From assembly GCA_017601265.1 (NCBI GenBank), contig JAFNJA010000028.1, positions 1-14,343 of the forward strand: DNA of 14,343 nt, in the 5' to 3' direction. Source of the DNA: Candidatus Brockarchaeota archaeon. Its GTDB lineage: Archaea > Thermoproteota > EX4484-205 > DTQO01. Under the pieces are notes generated by a model. That model saw only the letters and a program-made list of their open reading frames with translations. It was not told the origin of the DNA and made no database searches. Positions 13,069 through 14,343 of the stretch are shown here, piece by piece; the first letter of the stretch is position 1; every line of letters begins with the position of its first letter. Made by a program: the position numbers and the translations under genes.

Positions 13069-14165
13069 AGGAAGCGTTGACTCGGATTGCGGGGCAAAGG
13101 ATCAGGCTCATCGAGAAGCTCATAGGCTCCGAGGTCAAGGCGGAGCTGCTTATCCTCTTCCACAGCAACCCTGAGTTGGTGGCCAGCCTTGACGACCTGG
13201 CCCAGAGGATGGGCAGGCCCTCGAAGGAGATCAGGAAGGAGATAGACGAGTTCGTCAGGATCGGCCTGATAAACGAGAACCCGGTTTACTCCCTCAACCG
13301 CGAAAGGGACAGGCAGATACAGGAGGCGATATCGAGGCAGTTCATGCGGGATTCGCCAGGCGGGGAGGAGGAGGCCGAACCGCCGGAAAGGCGCAGGACC
13401 GGAATCGGGGTGTTGGACAGGCTCTTGCCCGAGGGTTGTCCCCACTCGGCATCGATCCTCGTGCTTGGAGACCCCGGATCCAACAGAACCATACTTTGCC
13501 AGCAATTCTTGGCGGAATCGATGAAGGCCGGGCTCCTCTGCATCTACGTTTGCTGCGAGGATTTCCCGGACAACGTAAGGAAGTCTATGGCCGACATGAA
13601 GGTCGATACGGCTTACTATGAAAGCGCCGGAAAACTCGTCTTCGTCGACTGCTACTCGCCCCTGATAGGTTTGGAGAGCAAGGAGAAGCTGTACGTGGAT
13701 TCCTACAGCCTGTCGGCCCTCAGCATAGCCTTGTCCAAGGCGCTGGCCCAGCAGGAGAGGCTCGGAACCGCGGTCATCCTCCTGGATTCGTTCTCCCCGC
13801 TCGTCCAGAAGTGCGGCTTCCAGCCTTCCATCGAGTTCCTGCGCACGCTCGTGGCGAAGGTCAGGATGTTCAAGTCGGCGTGCCTGATAAAGATGAACCG
13901 GAAGGCCTTCGCCCCGCCGCTCCTGGCTTCGGTCCAGGACGTGGTCGACTGCGTCATAGAGATGAAGGTCGAGGAAGAACCGGAAGGGCTCGGCAAATAC
14001 CTGAGGGTCTCGAAGATGAAGGGCGCGAAGTGCAGCACGGCTTGGACGCCCTACGAAGCCTCGCCCGAAACCGGGATCGTGGAGAAAGTTGGCGGGAGCC
14101 GAAACGGCGCCAAAGGAGGGCGCGGCGCGGCCGAGGATGGATTACCCTTATATGAGGTTGAGTAA
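13065..14165 (+). CDS. KaiC-like ATPase with N-terminal winged-helix region and degenerate P-loop
   Basis: The 366-residue product starts at TTG 13065, overlapping the upstream TGA. Residues about 20-80 look like a winged helix-turn-helix (LILFHSNPELVASLDDLAQRMG, then KEIRKEIDEFVRIGLI). A charged linker leads to a RecA/KaiC-type domain: RTGIGVLDRLLPEG, then a P-loop GDPGSNRT at 135-142 where the usual GKT reads NRT, so the invariant lysine is arginine. Walker B is likely VILLDSF, D241 (237-243). ATP binding may be weakened or lost, suggesting a sensor or pseudo-ATPase partner (inference). The tail is Gly/Arg-rich and ends over the promoter of the next gene. Intact-P-loop KaiC follows directly, so a regulatory pair is plausible. 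Confidence 0.78.
   Translation: MKEALTRIAGQRIRLIEKLIGSEVKAELLILFHSNPELVASLDDLAQRMGRPSKEIRKEIDEFVRIGLINENPVYSLNRERDRQIQEAISRQFMRDSPGGEEEAEPPERRRTGIGVLDRLLPEGCPHSASILVLGDPGSNRTILCQQFLAESMKAGLLCIYVCCEDFPDNVRKSMADMKVDTAYYESAGKLVFVDCYSPLIGLESKEKLYVDSYSLSALSIALSKALAQQERLGTAVILLDSFSPLVQKCGFQPSIEFLRTLVAKVRMFKSACLIKMNRKAFAPPLLASVQDVVDCVIEMKVEEEPEGLGKYLRVSKMKGAKCSTAWTPYEASPETGIVEKVGGSRNGAKGGRGAAEDGLPLYEVE
14147..14154 (+). promoter_or_regulatory. TATA box of the terminal KaiC gene
   Basis: CTTATATG lies inside the last codons of the KaiC-like gene. Its centre (about 14150) predicts a start near 14177, two bases before ATG 14179. Confidence 0.5.
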
Positions 14166-14178
14166 GGTAAAACAATAC

Positions 14179-14343
14179 ATGGCCGGGCCAGACGAAAGGC
14201 GGTTTGCCGAGGACGGGCTGGTCAGGACCGGGATAGACGGGCTCGACAAGATCCTCGGAGGCGGGATACCCAGGGGGAGGTGCGTCCTGGTAATCGGGGG
14301 TCCCGGAACCGGTAAAACGACGCTGTGCTTGCAGTTCCTCTAC
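14179..14343 (+). CDS. KaiC-family ATPase (5' part, cut by the window edge)
   Basis: Only the first 55 codons are present: MAGPDERRFAEDGLVRTGID, then GLDKILGGGIPRG and VIGGPGTGKTTLCLQFLY. The TGIDGLDKILGGGIPRG lead-in and the perfect Walker A GGPGTGKTT identify a KaiC/RadA-like ATPase. Unlike its upstream neighbour the P-loop is intact. ATG 14179 is preferred because of the TATA distance (leaderless); ATG 14152 and ATG 14137 are in frame upstream, overlapping the previous gene. Whether it has one or two KaiC domains cannot be seen. Confidence 0.85.
   Translation, partial: MAGPDERRFAEDGLVRTGIDGLDKILGGGIPRGRCVLVIGGPGTGKTTLCLQFLY

Overview
The window is GC-rich archaeal chromosome. Evidence for Archaea: a ribosomal protein LX/L18Ae gene, AT-rich TATA-type boxes about 25-28 bases before several starts (some predicting leaderless mRNAs), a tRNA gene with apparent introns and no encoded CCA, stand-alone Lrp/AsnC ligand-binding proteins, and KaiC-like ATPases. 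A NitrOD5-like protein beside the KaiC-like gene, together with paired AsnC-domain proteins, points to a deep-branching, possibly thermophilic, Nitrososphaerota (Thaumarchaeota/Aigarchaeota grade) or a neighbouring TACK lineage. That placement is inference.

Layout. 1-341: a palindrome cluster at the left edge and non-coding sequence. 342-2371: translation genes, methionyl-tRNA synthetase then ribosomal protein LX. 2372-2928: about 550 bases without a convincing gene but with a long-range helix and T-run that suggest a structured RNA. 2929-3945: a THUMP plus FtsJ/RrmJ-type 2'-O-methyltransferase. 3979-6535, minus strand: a coiled-coil protein, an amidohydrolase, and an unrecognised protein whose frame is broken once near 6268; the last two overlap by four bases. 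6655-9536, plus strand: a SNF2-family helicase translationally coupled to a zinc-cluster protein that looks like the detached C-terminal half of larger SNF2 proteins. 9573-10037: two tandem one-domain AsnC/RAM proteins. 10227-10363: a CAU-anticodon tRNA with a D-arm insertion and an anticodon-loop insertion. 10558-11484: folD. 11545-12315, minus strand: a PHP-family hydrolase. 12316-12669: a gap with an AT-rich promoter island. 12670-14343: a signalling-like group, a NitrOD5-like protein, a KaiC-like ATPase with a degenerate P-loop, and the start of a KaiC protein with an intact P-loop, cut by the window edge.

How the genes fit together: metG, LX, the rRNA-type methyltransferase and the tRNA are information-processing genes, and folD supplies one-carbon folate units. 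The two parts with most potential novelty are the divergent locus 4382-9536 (unknown protein and amidohydrolase facing a split SNF2 helicase) and the NitrOD5/KaiC-like/KaiC group. No CRISPR array, insertion sequence, integrase or rRNA was seen.
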